Source of the DNA: Aromatoleum toluclasticum ATCC 700605
GTDB taxonomy: Bacteria; Pseudomonadota; Gammaproteobacteria; Burkholderiales; Rhodocyclaceae
Length of the DNA stretch: 64,000 bases
Direction: 5' to 3'
Assembly (NCBI RefSeq): GCF_000378245.1
Contig: NZ_KB899492.1
Coordinates: 62,001 to 126,000, forward strand
In this document: positions 1 to 9,532 of the stretch, in pieces
How positions within the stretch are numbered: the stretch's first letter is position 1
Layout of the letters: every line of letters starts with the position of its first letter
The notes under the pieces: generated by a model
Told to the model about the DNA's origin: nothing
Seen by the model: only the letters and a program-made list of their open reading frames with translations
Database searches by the model: none
Made by a program: the position numbers and the translations under genes

Positions 1-96
1 TTCTTCCACCGACGTATCGAGCTCCATCGTGGCAGCGCGGCCGTCGCGATGGAGGGTACGGAGAAGGTCTCGTCGATTGCCGCGCCAGTGGCCTCT

Positions 97-1224
97 TCAG
101 CCGAGATCGGACGCTAGCCAGCCGTAGCTCGACGGCAGCCAACCACGTTCGACGCAGTCGCGGAAGGACCACGCCGGCGTGGTTTCCGTCTTGTAGCTCC
201 AGAAGAACCAGCCGAGGTATTTTTCGAAGGCGAGGAGCTGTGCCGCCGCGTAGCCGCGATTCGCGACGTCCTGCTCGAAGGCGTCCATGTGCTCCAGGGC
301 GTGATTGAACGGCCCCTCGGCCCACAGCGACACGACGCGCAGGTCCAGCCCCAGGCTCCACTCGCCGCATATCGCCGGCAGGCCCAGCCCGGTGATGATC
401 GCGTCGGCCTCGTCGCGCCACTCGCCGCCGGCCTTCGCCATGTGGGCGAAGATGTCGGAGTCGATATCCCTGCGGTCGAAGCACTGGTAGCGGTGCAGGT
501 CGAACATCACGTTACGGTACGCCGGCGCCTGCATGAAGCCGACGTATTCGCGAAAGGAGCGGAAACCGTCGTGGAACACCACGGCGACGCGCTCGTCCGG
601 GCAGTGCCGGCGGATGCGCTCGTAGGCCTCCGTGTAGAAGTCCTTCAGGTAATCGGTCGGCACGTCCCAGCGCGGCTCATTGAGGCATTCGATCGCGTAC
701 AGCGCGGGATGGCCGCGGTAGCGCCGCGCCATGCGTTCGAGCACCGACAGTGCGTGCTCGCGATACTCAGCCTTCGTGTGCCACTCGCACACATTGAGGA
801 TGCCGCCGTTGTCGAAGCCGTTCTGGCAGCCCGGCGCGGCGTGCAGGTCCAGCATCACGCGCAGGCCGAACTCGGCCGCCCAGTCCATCGCCCGGTCGAG
901 CACCTCGATGCCGCCTTCGACGAAGGGATGCGGGTTCGCCCCGTAAGCGCGGTGGTACGGATAGTCCGGACCGAAGATCCAGTGTCCGAACGGAACGCGC
1001 ACCGCGTTGAGGCCGCGCTCGGCGATCCACGCGAAGTCCTCGCGCGTGATCCAGCGGTTCCAGTGTCCGCGCAGGCGTTCTGCGGCGGCCGGCCCCAGCT
1101 CTGCGCAGAAGCTCGTCTCGTCGGTCGCGGCAAGCCCCTCGAACAGGCTGGGCACCATCCAGCGCTCCAGCAGCAGCCAGCTGCCGAGATTGACGCCACG
1201 CAACTCGGGGCTGATCCAGTCCAT
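97..1224 (-). CDS. GH5 family glycoside hydrolase, exo-1,3-beta-glucanase-like
   Basis: A 375-residue protein with the (beta/alpha)8 motifs of GH5, closest by eye to the exo-1,3-beta-glucanase group. An N-terminal GVNLGSWLLLE segment (10-20) is followed by DLHAAPGCQNGFDNGG (126-141), the LNEP acid/base motif (Glu183) and CGEWS (Glu288, the expected nucleophile). No signal peptide is apparent, so it probably acts in the cytoplasm or on imported oligosaccharides. The start at 1224 is chosen because a good GGAGG ribosome site precedes it; the frame stays open further upstream, but that part is arginine-rich and not family-like. It is divergent from a GH13 enzyme 170 bp away, so the two may share a sugar-related role. 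The substrate is inferred from motif resemblance only. Confidence 0.85.
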   Translation of the reverse strand: MDWISPELRGVNLGSWLLLERWMVPSLFEGLAATDETSFCAELGPAAAERLRGHWNRWITREDFAWIAERGLNAVRVPFGHWIFGPDYPYHRAYGANPHPFVEGGIEVLDRAMDWAAEFGLRVMLDLHAAPGCQNGFDNGGILNVCEWHTKAEYREHALSVLERMARRYRGHPALYAIECLNEPRWDVPTDYLKDFYTEAYERIRRHCPDERVAVVFHDGFRSFREYVGFMQAPAYRNVMFDLHRYQCFDRRDIDSDIFAHMAKAGGEWRDEADAIITGLGLPAICGEWSLGLDLRVVSLWAEGPFNHALEHMDAFEQDVANRGYAAAQLLAFEKYLGWFFWSYKTETTPAWSFRDCVERGWLPSSYGWLASDLG

Positions 1225-1394
1225 GTCCTCGCCCTCCTCCGTTTTGCCCTGCCGGCAACCATCCGGGCAGAGGGGGATGCTCCCCTTTCGAATAATGTAG
1301 TGCGCGCCCGACGCCCGGTCCCTGCAGTTTTGCACAGAAACAAGCGCCCGCCTGCGGCAGACTGGCGACATGCGATGCACACGGAGCGTGCACG

Positions 1395-3065
1395 ATGGAC
1401 GACAGATGGTGGCAACGGGCAGTCGTCTACCAGATCTATCCGCGCAGCTTCATGGATACCGACGGCGACGGCATCGGCGACCTGCCGGGCATCCTCGCGC
1501 GACTCGACTACCTCGAGTGGCTGGGCGTCGACACGCTGTGGCTGTGTCCGATCTACCGCTCGCCCAACGACGACAACGGTTACGACATCTCGGACTACTG
1601 CGCGATCATGGCGGAGTTCGGCACCATGGCCGACTTCGACCGCCTGCTCGCCGAAGCGCACCGCCGCGGCATGCGCGTGATCCTCGACCTCGTCATCAAC
1701 CACACCAGCGACGAGCACCCGTGGTTCCGCGAATCGCGCAGCTCGCGCGACAACCCGAAGCGCGACTGGTACATCTGGCGCGACGGTCGTGACGGCAATC
1801 CGCCGAACAACTGGGAGAGCATCTTCCGCGGCCCCGCCTGGGAACACGACGCCGCGACGGAGCAGTGGTACCTGCATCTCTTCACGCGCCGCCAGCCCGA
1901 CCTCGACTGGGAGAACCCGGCGGTGCGCGCGGCGATCCACGCGGTGATGCGCTGGTGGCTGGACAAGGGCGTGGACGGCTTCCGCATCGACGCGATCACC
2001 CACATCCGCAAGGCGCCGGGGCTACCCGACATGCCCAACCCGCAGGGACTTCCACAGGTCGCCGCCTACCCCTGCCACATGAACGTCGCCGGCATCCTCG
2101 ACTACATCGACGAACTGTGCCGCGAAACGCTCGCCGGGCGCGACGCGATGACGGTCGGCGAAGCCAACGGCATCGGCCCCGTCGAGGCCGAGGAGTGGAC
2201 CGGAACCGACCGCCGGCGCCTGTCGATGATCCTGCAGTTCGAGGACTGGCACCTGTGGTCCGACCACCCGCAGGCGGCGCTCGACGTGCTCGCGTTGAAA
2301 CGCATCCTCGGCCGCTGGCAGCGTGCACTGCACGGGCGCGGCTGGAACGCGCTGTACCTCGAAAACCACGACCTGCCGCGCGTCGTCTCGCGCTGGGGCG
2401 ACCCGCAGCGCCACCCGCGCGCAAGCGCCACCGCGCTGGCGACGATGTACTTCCTGATGGAAGGCACGCCCTTCATCTACCAGGGGCAGGAGTTGGGCCT
2501 AGCGAACGCGGAATTCGCGAACCTGGACGAATTCCGCGACCGCTTCGCGCACAACCGCATTGCCGAGATGCGCGCTGCTGGAATGCACGAGGACGCGATC
2601 CTCGACGAGATGCGCCGCACCGGCCGCGACACCTCGCGCACCCCGATGCCCTGGGACGACGGCCCGCAGGGCGGTTTCACGACCGGCACGCCGTGGCTCG
2701 CGGCGCACCAGGACTACCGCGGCGCCAACGTCGCCCGCCAGCAGGCCGACCCCGACTCGGTGCTCCAGCACTACCGCGCGCTGATCGCGCTGCGCCGGCG
2801 CGAACCGGTGCTGATCCACGGCCGCTACACCGCGCTCGCGCCACGTAGCACGCGCATCTACGCCTACACCCGCGGCGAAGGCGACGAACGCATCGCCGTG
2901 ATCTGCAACCTCAGCAGCCGCCCCGCGACCTTCCGCCACGCAGGCTTCGCGCTCGCCGCGGAGGGCCTGCTGCTCGCGAACCGTCCCGTGGCACCGCACG
3001 GCCCGCGTCACGCGCTGCGCCTCGCGCCGTGGGAGGCGCGCGTCTACCGCGTCGCGGCCGAGTAG
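1395..3065 (+). CDS. GH13 alpha-glucosidase / oligo-1,6-glucosidase-like
   Basis: A 556-residue alpha-amylase-family enzyme of the normal length for oligo-1,6-glucosidases and related alpha-glucosidases. Region I is DLVINH (98-103). The nucleophile is Asp199 in GFRIDAI, the acid/base is Glu256 in TVGEANG, and the third acid is Asp326 in ENHD. The N-terminal WWQRAVVYQIYPRSF block is typical of exo-acting intracellular GH13 enzymes. All catalytic residues are present and there is no signal peptide. It would hydrolyse terminal alpha-glucosidic bonds of malto- or isomalto-oligosaccharides or trehalose-like substrates; the exact linkage cannot be read from the sequence. It is divergent from the GH5 gene. 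Confidence 0.92.
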   Translation: MDDRWWQRAVVYQIYPRSFMDTDGDGIGDLPGILARLDYLEWLGVDTLWLCPIYRSPNDDNGYDISDYCAIMAEFGTMADFDRLLAEAHRRGMRVILDLVINHTSDEHPWFRESRSSRDNPKRDWYIWRDGRDGNPPNNWESIFRGPAWEHDAATEQWYLHLFTRRQPDLDWENPAVRAAIHAVMRWWLDKGVDGFRIDAITHIRKAPGLPDMPNPQGLPQVAAYPCHMNVAGILDYIDELCRETLAGRDAMTVGEANGIGPVEAEEWTGTDRRRLSMILQFEDWHLWSDHPQAALDVLALKRILGRWQRALHGRGWNALYLENHDLPRVVSRWGDPQRHPRASATALATMYFLMEGTPFIYQGQELGLANAEFANLDEFRDRFAHNRIAEMRAAGMHEDAILDEMRRTGRDTSRTPMPWDDGPQGGFTTGTPWLAAHQDYRGANVARQQADPDSVLQHYRALIALRRREPVLIHGRYTALAPRSTRIYAYTRGEGDERIAVICNLSSRPATFRHAGFALAAEGLLLANRPVAPHGPRHALRLAPWEARVYRVAAE

Positions 3066-3151
3066 GGCGGAAAAGCGCTGCGCCTTCCGCCGGATGGCGG
3101 CGGCCGGAACTGCACATTCGGCGGATAACGCCTTCGGCTCATCCGCCCTAC
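3062..3151. repeat. Palindromic intergenic repeat (REP-like) after the GH13 gene
   Basis: The outer arms GTAGGGCGGA and TCCGCCCTAC are perfect inverted copies. Each arm also starts a smaller hairpin of its own (GGCGGAA with TTCCGCC on the left, GGCGGAT with ATCCGCC on the right). It begins at the GH13 stop codon and lies between two convergent genes, so it could end transcription from both sides, although no T-run follows. The form matches the short dispersed palindromes common in GC-rich betaproteobacteria; copy number elsewhere cannot be judged here. Confidence 0.6.
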
Positions 3152-3227
3152 GATTCTGAGCCTGTCGAAGCCCTGCCGAGATCCCGCCCTTCAACGCGCC
3201 CGGGGCAAACGGGGTATTTGATGGGGG

Positions 3228-4709
3228 TCAGGAGTCGTCCCCGCCCTCCTCCGCCGCCTCGACCAGCGCTTCCGGCAGCACCTTCGCCGGCTTCACCCCC
3301 AACTGCTTCAGCATCTCCGCCTGCCGGATCACGTTGCCGCGCCCGCTCGCGAGCTTGTTGTGCGCGGCGTGGTAGGCCTTCTGCGCCTGCTCGAGGCGGT
3401 TGCCGACCGAATCCAGATCCTCGACGAAGCCGACGAGCTTGTCGTAGAGCTCCGCGCCGCGCTTCGCGATGTCCTGCGCGTTGCGGTTCTGCGCCTCCTG
3501 GCGCCACAGGTGGGCGACGGTGCGCACGACGAAGAGCAGCGTAGACGGGCTCACGAGCAGCACGTTCTTCTGCCACGCGTCCATGAAGAGCTCGCGGTCG
3601 TGCGTCACCGCGAGCATGAAGGCCGGTTCGACCGGCACGAACATCAGCACGAAGTCGAGCGACTTCAGGCCGTACAGGTCCTGGTAGTTGCGCTCCGACA
3701 GGCCCTTGATGTGGCCGCGCACGGAGTCGAGATGGCGTTTCACCGCGGCGTTGCGCTCGCCCTCGTCCTCGGCGCTCGCGTAGTCCTCGTAGGCGGTCAA
3801 CGACACCTTCGCGTCGACGACCAGATGGCGGTCCTCCGGCAGATGGATCACCACGTCGGGCTGCCCGCGCGAACCGTCGTCGCGCGTGTGGCTTTCCTGC
3901 ACGTCGTATTCTTCGCCCTTCCTCAGGCCGGAAGCCTCCAGCACGCGCTCGAGGATCAGCTCGCCCCAATTGCCCTGTGTCTTGCTCGATCCCTTGAGCG
4001 CGCGCGTCAGGTTCTTCGCGTCCTGGCTCAGCGCCTGATTGAGTTCCATCAGCTGGCGCACCTGCTCCGCCACCGCGCTGCGGTCCTTGCCCTCCTGCAC
4101 ATAGACTTGCTCGACCTTGCCCTGGAATTCGTGCAGCTTCACGCGCAGCGGATCCAGCAGCTGGCCGAGGTTGGTCTGGTTCTGCTCGGTGAAGCGCTTC
4201 GCCTTCTCCTCGAGGATGTCGTTGGCGAGGCTCTTGAACTGGTCGGTGAGGCTCTCGCGCGCCGCAATCAGCATCGCGAGCTTGTCGTCGGCGGCGCGAC
4301 GCTCGGCGTCGAAGCGGGTGTCGAGTTCGGCAAGCCGGTTGCGCGCCTCCGCGAGCTGTGCCCCGGTCGCCGCAAGCTGCTGCTCCAGACCTGCGACGCG
4401 GGAGGCGCGCTCCGCCAGCTGCGCCCGCTCGTCACGCACCGCGTCGAGCGCGTCGCGCCATTCGCCCGCCTGCCGACGCAGCGCGTCGAACTGGCTGATC
4501 GCCTGCGCGCGCCCCTGCTCCAGCGCCCGCACCCGTTCCGTCGCCGCCGCGAGCTCGATGCGCACCTCCGCGCGCCCCTGCTCGACTGCCGCCGCGGCCG
4601 CCTCGGCCGCCCGCCCGCGCAGCAGCAGCCACACCAGCACGGCCCCGGCAAGCACACCGCCCAGCACCGCGACCAACGCCGTCACCGCCCCCACCGAACC
4701 ACTTTCCAT
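3228..4709 (-). CDS. rmuC: DNA recombination protein RmuC
   Basis: A 493-residue RmuC family protein. It has one N-terminal membrane-spanning stretch (about residues 8-28), then a long Ala/Glu/Arg-rich coiled coil to about residue 180, then the conserved RmuC nuclease-like core with GNWGELILERVLEASGL, DVVIHLPEDRHLVVDAKVSL and the FVPVEPAF segment. RmuC limits recombination at inverted repeats and resembles restriction-endonuclease-fold proteins. The start at 4709 was chosen over an upstream one at 4820 because it gives the usual MxxxxVGAV-type membrane N terminus and avoids overlap with the divergent ABC transporter gene. Confidence 0.92.
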   Translation of the reverse strand: MESGSVGAVTALVAVLGGVLAGAVLVWLLLRGRAAEAAAAAVEQGRAEVRIELAAATERVRALEQGRAQAISQFDALRRQAGEWRDALDAVRDERAQLAERASRVAGLEQQLAATGAQLAEARNRLAELDTRFDAERRAADDKLAMLIAARESLTDQFKSLANDILEEKAKRFTEQNQTNLGQLLDPLRVKLHEFQGKVEQVYVQEGKDRSAVAEQVRQLMELNQALSQDAKNLTRALKGSSKTQGNWGELILERVLEASGLRKGEEYDVQESHTRDDGSRGQPDVVIHLPEDRHLVVDAKVSLTAYEDYASAEDEGERNAAVKRHLDSVRGHIKGLSERNYQDLYGLKSLDFVLMFVPVEPAFMLAVTHDRELFMDAWQKNVLLVSPSTLLFVVRTVAHLWRQEAQNRNAQDIAKRGAELYDKLVGFVEDLDSVGNRLEQAQKAYHAAHNKLASGRGNVIRQAEMLKQLGVKPAKVLPEALVEAAEEGGDDS

Positions 4710-4795
4710 CGTCCCGCCATCCCGTTTCGTGCGCCATGCCCCGGGCGGGGCGGGCGAAAGGCGAAATGGTAGCGCCCGCACGTTAGAATTGCCTG

Positions 4796-6619
4796 ATGAG
4801 ACGCGGACCTTCCACTGCACTGCCCGGCCCCGAGCCGACCGAACGCCACGACTGGCAGACGATCAAGAGCCTGTTCCCCTACATCTGGGCCTACAAGATC
4901 CGGGTGCTGTTCGCGCTGTCCTGCCTCATCGCCGCCAAGGGCGCGAACGTCACGGTGCCGCTGATCTTCAAGCGGCTCATCGACGGGCTCGCGCTCACCA
5001 CCGACCAGGCCTTCATCGTCGTCCCGGCAGCGCTGCTGCTCGCCTACGGCGTGCTGCGCTTCTCGACCTCGCTATTCACCGAGCTGCGCGAGATCGTGTT
5101 CGCGCGCGTGACGCAGAACGCCGTGCGCGAGATCGCGCTGCGCGTATTCCGCCACTTGCACGCGCTGTCGCTGCGCTTCCACCTCGAACGCCAGACCGGC
5201 GGCCTCACGCGCGACATCGAGCGCGGCACGCGCTCCATCGGCTCGCTGATCAGCTACACGCTGTACTCCATCCTGCCGACCCTGATCGAGATCGGGCTGG
5301 TCGTCGGCATCCTGCTCATTAAGTACGACGCGGTGTTCGCACTGATCACGCTCGGCACACTCGTCCTCTACATCTTCTTCACGGTGCGCATCACCAACTG
5401 GCGCACCGTGCTGCGCCGCCACGCGAACGAACTCGACTCCGCCGCGAACGCGCGCGCGATCGACAGCCTGATCAACTTCGAGACGGTGAAGTACTTCAAC
5501 AACGAGGACTTCGAGGCGCGCCGCTACGACGAACAGATGCGCAAATGGACGAACGCGCAGGTCACCAACCAGAAGTCGCTGTCGGCGCTCAACATCGGCC
5601 AGGCGGCGATCATCGCGGTCGGCGTCACGGCGATGATGTGGCAGGCCGCGAGCCGCGTCGCCGCGGGCAGCATGACGATCGGCGACATCGTGCTAGTGAA
5701 TGCCTTCCTCATCCAGCTCTACATCCCGCTCAACTTCCTCGGCGTGCTGTACCGCGAGCTGCGCCAGTCGCTCACCGACATCGAGCGCATGTTCGGCTTG
5801 ATGCACCAGCACCGCGAGGTCGCCGACGCGCCCGACGCGGTCGCGCTCCCCGCCGGCCCGGCGAGCGTGCATTTCGAGCATGTCGGCTTCGCCTACGACC
5901 CCAAACGCACCATCCTGCACGACGTCGATTTCGCGATTCCCGCCGGGCGTACCGTCGCCGTCGTCGGCCACTCAGGCTCGGGCAAATCGACGCTCGCGCG
6001 CCTGCTGTACCGTTTCTACGACGTCCAGCACGGCGCGATCCGCGTGAACGGCCACGACCTGCGCGCGCTCACGCAGGCGAGCCTGCGCCAGGCGATCGGC
6101 ATCGTGCCGCAGGACACGGTGCTGTTCAACGACACGCTGTACTACAACATCCAGTACGGACGCCCCGACGCGAGCCGCGCCGAGGTGGAGGCCGCCGCGC
6201 GTGCCGCCCAGCTCACCGACTTCATCGCACGCCTGCCCGACGGCTGGGAGACGCGCGTCGGCGAGCGCGGCCTGAAGCTCTCCGGCGGCGAGAAGCAGCG
6301 CGTCGCGATCGCACGGGCGCTGCTGAAGAACCCGGCGATCCTGATCTTCGACGAGGCCACCTCCGCACTCGACTCCAAGACCGAGAAAGCGATCCAGGCC
6401 CAGCTCGACCTCGCCGCCGAAGGCCGCACCGCGCTCGTGATCGCGCACCGGCTGTCGACCATCATGAACGCCGACGAGATCATCGTGCTCGACCAGGGCC
6501 ATATCGTCGAACGCGGCACCCATGCCGAACTGCTCGCACGCGGCAGCGACTACGCCCGCATGTGGGCGCTGCAGCAGCAGGAACGCGAGGAGGCCCTGCT
6601 GGCGGGATCCAATCCGTGA
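4796..6619 (+). CDS. Atm1/HMT1-type ABC transporter, fused permease and ATPase
   Basis: A 607-residue half-transporter with a six-helix type-1 exporter membrane domain (about 25-320) and a nucleotide-binding domain (about 350-600). Walker A is GHSGSGKST (about 390), the signature is LSGGEKQR (about 494) and Walker B is ILIFDEATSALD (about 515). The membrane domain carries FETVKYFNNEDFEARRYD, a stretch characteristic of the mitochondrial Atm1/ABCB7 and bacterial Atm1 group, which export glutathione-linked sulfur compounds or metals. It functions as a homodimer in the inner membrane. It is divergent from rmuC with only 86 bp between the starts. Confidence 0.93.
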   Translation: MRRGPSTALPGPEPTERHDWQTIKSLFPYIWAYKIRVLFALSCLIAAKGANVTVPLIFKRLIDGLALTTDQAFIVVPAALLLAYGVLRFSTSLFTELREIVFARVTQNAVREIALRVFRHLHALSLRFHLERQTGGLTRDIERGTRSIGSLISYTLYSILPTLIEIGLVVGILLIKYDAVFALITLGTLVLYIFFTVRITNWRTVLRRHANELDSAANARAIDSLINFETVKYFNNEDFEARRYDEQMRKWTNAQVTNQKSLSALNIGQAAIIAVGVTAMMWQAASRVAAGSMTIGDIVLVNAFLIQLYIPLNFLGVLYRELRQSLTDIERMFGLMHQHREVADAPDAVALPAGPASVHFEHVGFAYDPKRTILHDVDFAIPAGRTVAVVGHSGSGKSTLARLLYRFYDVQHGAIRVNGHDLRALTQASLRQAIGIVPQDTVLFNDTLYYNIQYGRPDASRAEVEAAARAAQLTDFIARLPDGWETRVGERGLKLSGGEKQRVAIARALLKNPAILIFDEATSALDSKTEKAIQAQLDLAAEGRTALVIAHRLSTIMNADEIIVLDQGHIVERGTHAELLARGSDYARMWALQQQEREEALLAGSNP

Positions 6620-6709
6620 CACCCGCGCTGCGCGGGCGGCGCGATCGCCCCGTCGGCAGCGTGATCCGCGCGTTCTGAGGACGCACCGATCCGCTAAACT
6701 ATGAGGCTG

Positions 6710-6757
6710 GCAATTAAATGCCGTTCGGGCTCAGGGCGAACGGTGGCATTTGATTGC
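6710..6757. repeat. Imperfect inverted repeat upstream of the Kef antiporter
   Basis: The arms read GCAATTAAATGCC plus GTTCG on the left and CGAAC plus GGCATTTGATTGC on the right, with one mismatch and a small bulge. They form a long hairpin around a GGGCTCAGGG loop. It lies 39 bp before the antiporter start, with no T-run behind it, so it is more likely an operator, an mRNA 5' structure or a dispersed repeat than a terminator. Confidence 0.5.
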
Positions 6758-6795
6758 CGCCTTGATAACGGCACATACAAATACAAAGTCCCCCG

Positions 6796-8535
6796 ATGGA
6801 CGCGCACGACGCACCCGCCTTTCTTCACGAAGTCATCCTCTTCCTCGCGCTCGCCGGCGTGCTGATCCCGCTGCTGCAGCGGCGCAGCATCAATCCGGTG
6901 CTCGGTTTCCTCGCGGTCGGTATGATCGTCGGGCCCTTCGGCCTCGGCCAGCACACCGACAACTCGCCGTGGCTGCGCTACCTGACCTTCTCGCGCCAGG
7001 AAGACGTCGCCGTCTTCGCCGAGTTCGGCGTGATCTTCCTGATGTTCATGATCGGGCTGGAGATGTCCGTAGACCGCCTGTGGGCGATGCGCCGCCTCGT
7101 GTTCGGGCTGGGACACCTGCAGGTGGGCCTGTCGGCACTCACAATCGGCGGCATCGCCTACGCGTTCGGCAACACCATCGAATCGTCCGTCGTGCTCGGC
7201 CTCGTCCTGAGCTTTTCCTCGACCGCCGTCGTGATGCAGCTGCTCACGCAACGGCGCGAGCTCGGCACCCCGCTCGGCCAGGCGACCTTCTCCGTGCTGC
7301 TGTTCCAGGATCTCGCCGTCGTGCCGCTGCTCGTCCTGGTCGCGGTGCTGGGCCAGAAGTCGGGCGAAAGCGTCGCCGCGCTGATGGCCATCGCCGCGCT
7401 CAAGGGCGTCATCACCGTCGGCCTGATCTACTTCATCGGCAGCCGCGTCGTGCGCCCGCTCTTCCACCAGATCGCGGCGAGCCGCCAGTCCGAGTCCTTC
7501 ATGGCCGTGACGCTGCTGACGACCCTGGGCGTCGCCGTGCTCACGCAAGCCGCCGGCCTGTCGATGGAGATGGGGGCGCTCCTCGCGGGCCTGCTGATCG
7601 CCGAGACCGAGTTCCGTCATGAGGTCGAGGTCACGATCGAGCCCTTCAAGGGCCTGCTGATGGGCGTGTTCTTCATGTCCGTCGGCATGGGCATCGACAT
7701 CAGCGCGATCCTCGCCAAGCCGCTGCTGCTGCCGCTGTCGGTAATCGGCGTGCTCGCGATCAAGGCGCTGATCCTGATCGTGCTGTTCCGCCTCTTCGGC
7801 CTGTCCTGGGGGCGCGCGACCGAAGGCGGCATCATGCTCGGCCAGGGCGGCGAGTTCGCCTTCATCGTCATCGGCATGGCGCTCGGCCTCGACCTGATCG
7901 ATCCGCGGGTCGGTCACTTCATGCTGCTGGTCGTCGGCCTGTCGATGCTCATCACCCCGCCGCTCACCCTGCTCGGACGCAAACTCGGCAACAGCATCGA
8001 TACACGCGTCGGCAAACCCGTCTTCGAGGAAGACCGGCAACTCGAACAGCTCAGCGGCCACGTCATCGTCGCCGGCTACGGCCGCGTCGGCCGGCTGATC
8101 GGGGAGCTGCTGTCCGAACAGGGCATCCCCTACCTCGCGCTCGAATCCGACGCGAAGCTCGTCAAGCAGATGCGCGCGGAGGACGCGCCGATCTACTTCG
8201 GCGACGCCAGCCGGCCCGAACTGCTGCGCCGCCTGCACCTCGAGCGCGCCGTCGCAGTGGTGCTGACGATGGACCGCACCGCCGCCGCGCTGCACGCCGT
8301 CAAGGGCATCCGTGCGACCTCGCCCAACATCCGCATCGCCGCCCGCGCACGCGATGAAGCGCATGCGCAGGCGCTGCGCGAAGCCGGCGCCACGGTGGTG
8401 ATCCCCGAGACGCTGGAATCGGGGCTGCAGCTCGCCGGCTCCGTGTTCGAAACCCTGGGCGTCCCGGGCGACGTCGCGACCCGCCTGCTCGAACAGGAAC
8501 GCGCGCGCCGCATCGCGGTCTTCCGTCCAGGCTGA
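6796..8535 (+). CDS. Kef-type CPA2 cation:proton antiporter with TrkA-N domain
   Basis: A 579-residue protein: an N-terminal Na+/H+ exchanger membrane domain with about 12 helices (residues 8-395) and a C-terminal Rossmann TrkA-N domain starting at HVIVAGYGRVGR (about 421), which binds NAD(H) or another nucleotide and gates transport. No TrkA-C domain is evident after it. Members exchange K+ (or Na+) for protons and protect against electrophiles or alkaline stress. The HYxxAxR-like core is replaced here by MGALLAGLLIAETEFRHEVE, as in KefB/KefC homologues. It is followed after 16 bp by an asparaginase gene, probably co-transcribed. Confidence 0.93.
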   Translation: MDAHDAPAFLHEVILFLALAGVLIPLLQRRSINPVLGFLAVGMIVGPFGLGQHTDNSPWLRYLTFSRQEDVAVFAEFGVIFLMFMIGLEMSVDRLWAMRRLVFGLGHLQVGLSALTIGGIAYAFGNTIESSVVLGLVLSFSSTAVVMQLLTQRRELGTPLGQATFSVLLFQDLAVVPLLVLVAVLGQKSGESVAALMAIAALKGVITVGLIYFIGSRVVRPLFHQIAASRQSESFMAVTLLTTLGVAVLTQAAGLSMEMGALLAGLLIAETEFRHEVEVTIEPFKGLLMGVFFMSVGMGIDISAILAKPLLLPLSVIGVLAIKALILIVLFRLFGLSWGRATEGGIMLGQGGEFAFIVIGMALGLDLIDPRVGHFMLLVVGLSMLITPPLTLLGRKLGNSIDTRVGKPVFEEDRQLEQLSGHVIVAGYGRVGRLIGELLSEQGIPYLALESDAKLVKQMRAEDAPIYFGDASRPELLRRLHLERAVAVVLTMDRTAAALHAVKGIRATSPNIRIAARARDEAHAQALREAGATVVIPETLESGLQLAGSVFETLGVPGDVATRLLEQERARRIAVFRPG

Positions 8536-8551
8536 AACCAAGGGGAACGCG

Positions 8552-9532
8552 ATGCCCACGCTCGCACTGATCGCCACCGGCGGCACGATCGCCGGCGTCG
8601 CCGCATCCGCCACCGACACCACCGGCTATACCGCCGGCGCGCTCGGCGCCGACGCGCTGCTCGCCGCCGTGCCGCAGCTCGCAGAGGTCGCACAGATCCG
8701 CGCCGAACAGCTGTTCAAGCTCGACAGCAAGGACATGGAGCCGGGCCACTGGCTCGCGCTCGGCAGGCGCGTGCAGGCCCTGCTAGACGACGACGCCATC
8801 GACGGCATCGTCATCACGCACGGCACCGACACGCTGGAGGAGACGGCCGCCTTCCTGCAGCTCACGCTCGCCGGCACCAAGCCCGTCGTCCTCACCGCCG
8901 CGATGCGGCCCGCGACGGCGCTGTCGGCCGACGGTCCGATGAACCTCTACAACGCCGCCTGCGTCGCCGCCCACCCCGACAGCGCAGGCCGTGGCACGCT
9001 CGTGAGCTTCGGCGAAGCGATCTTCCCGGCGCTCGGCCTCAGAAAGTGCCAGACGCACCGCCTCGACGCCTTCGCCGGCACCAGCGCCGGCGCGATCGGC
9101 CGCCATGATCCGGTGCGCTACTTCGCTCCCGCTGCCGACGCGCCGGCCCGGACCTTCGCCGCTCCCGCGGACGCAGCCGCGCTGCCGCGCGTCGATGTGC
9201 TCTACGTCGGCGCCGGCACGCCGCCCGACCTCGTCGACCTCGTCGTCGCGAACGGCGCGCGCGGCATCGTCCTCGCGCTGCCCGGCAACGGCAGCCTGCC
9301 GGCCGGATGGGAAACGCCCATCGCGCGAACCGTCGCCGCCGGCATCCCCGTCGTCTGCGCGAGCCGCGCCGTGCTCGGCGCCGTGAACCGCAAGACGCTC
9401 GACGACCGGCCAGGCACCGTCGCCGCCGGCGAGCTGCCCGCCTCCCAGGCGCGCGTTGCGCTGATGCTGGCGCTCGCCGGCGGCGACGCAACCGCGCTGG
9501 ACCGCCTGCTGGCGGACGGCTACATCCCGTAG
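8552..9532 (+). CDS. L-asparaginase
   Basis: A 326-residue asparaginase/glutaminase. Both catalytic threonine motifs are present: TGGTIAG (residues 9-15) and THGTDTLEET (about 89-98). The DGPMNL and GAIGRHDPVRYF segments are typical of the bacterial type II fold. It hydrolyses L-asparagine to aspartate and ammonia. No clear signal peptide is visible, so it is probably cytoplasmic despite the type II-like sequence. The 3' end overlaps the convergent cysB stop by 13 bp. Confidence 0.92.
   Translation: MPTLALIATGGTIAGVAASATDTTGYTAGALGADALLAAVPQLAEVAQIRAEQLFKLDSKDMEPGHWLALGRRVQALLDDDAIDGIVITHGTDTLEETAAFLQLTLAGTKPVVLTAAMRPATALSADGPMNLYNAACVAAHPDSAGRGTLVSFGEAIFPALGLRKCQTHRLDAFAGTSAGAIGRHDPVRYFAPAADAPARTFAAPADAAALPRVDVLYVGAGTPPDLVDLVVANGARGIVLALPGNGSLPAGWETPIARTVAAGIPVVCASRAVLGAVNRKTLDDRPGTVAAGELPASQARVALMLALAGGDATALDRLLADGYIP

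Noticed and set aside
1-27. Possible start of a leftward gene (ATG at 25-27, reading MELDTSVEE)
   Set aside because: Only nine codons are visible and there is no good ribosome site, so it cannot be supported.
6694-8622. 642-residue open frame antisense to the Kef antiporter
   Set aside because: Low-complexity His/Asp/Glu/Arg-rich composition caused by high GC on the opposite strand of a clear transporter gene.
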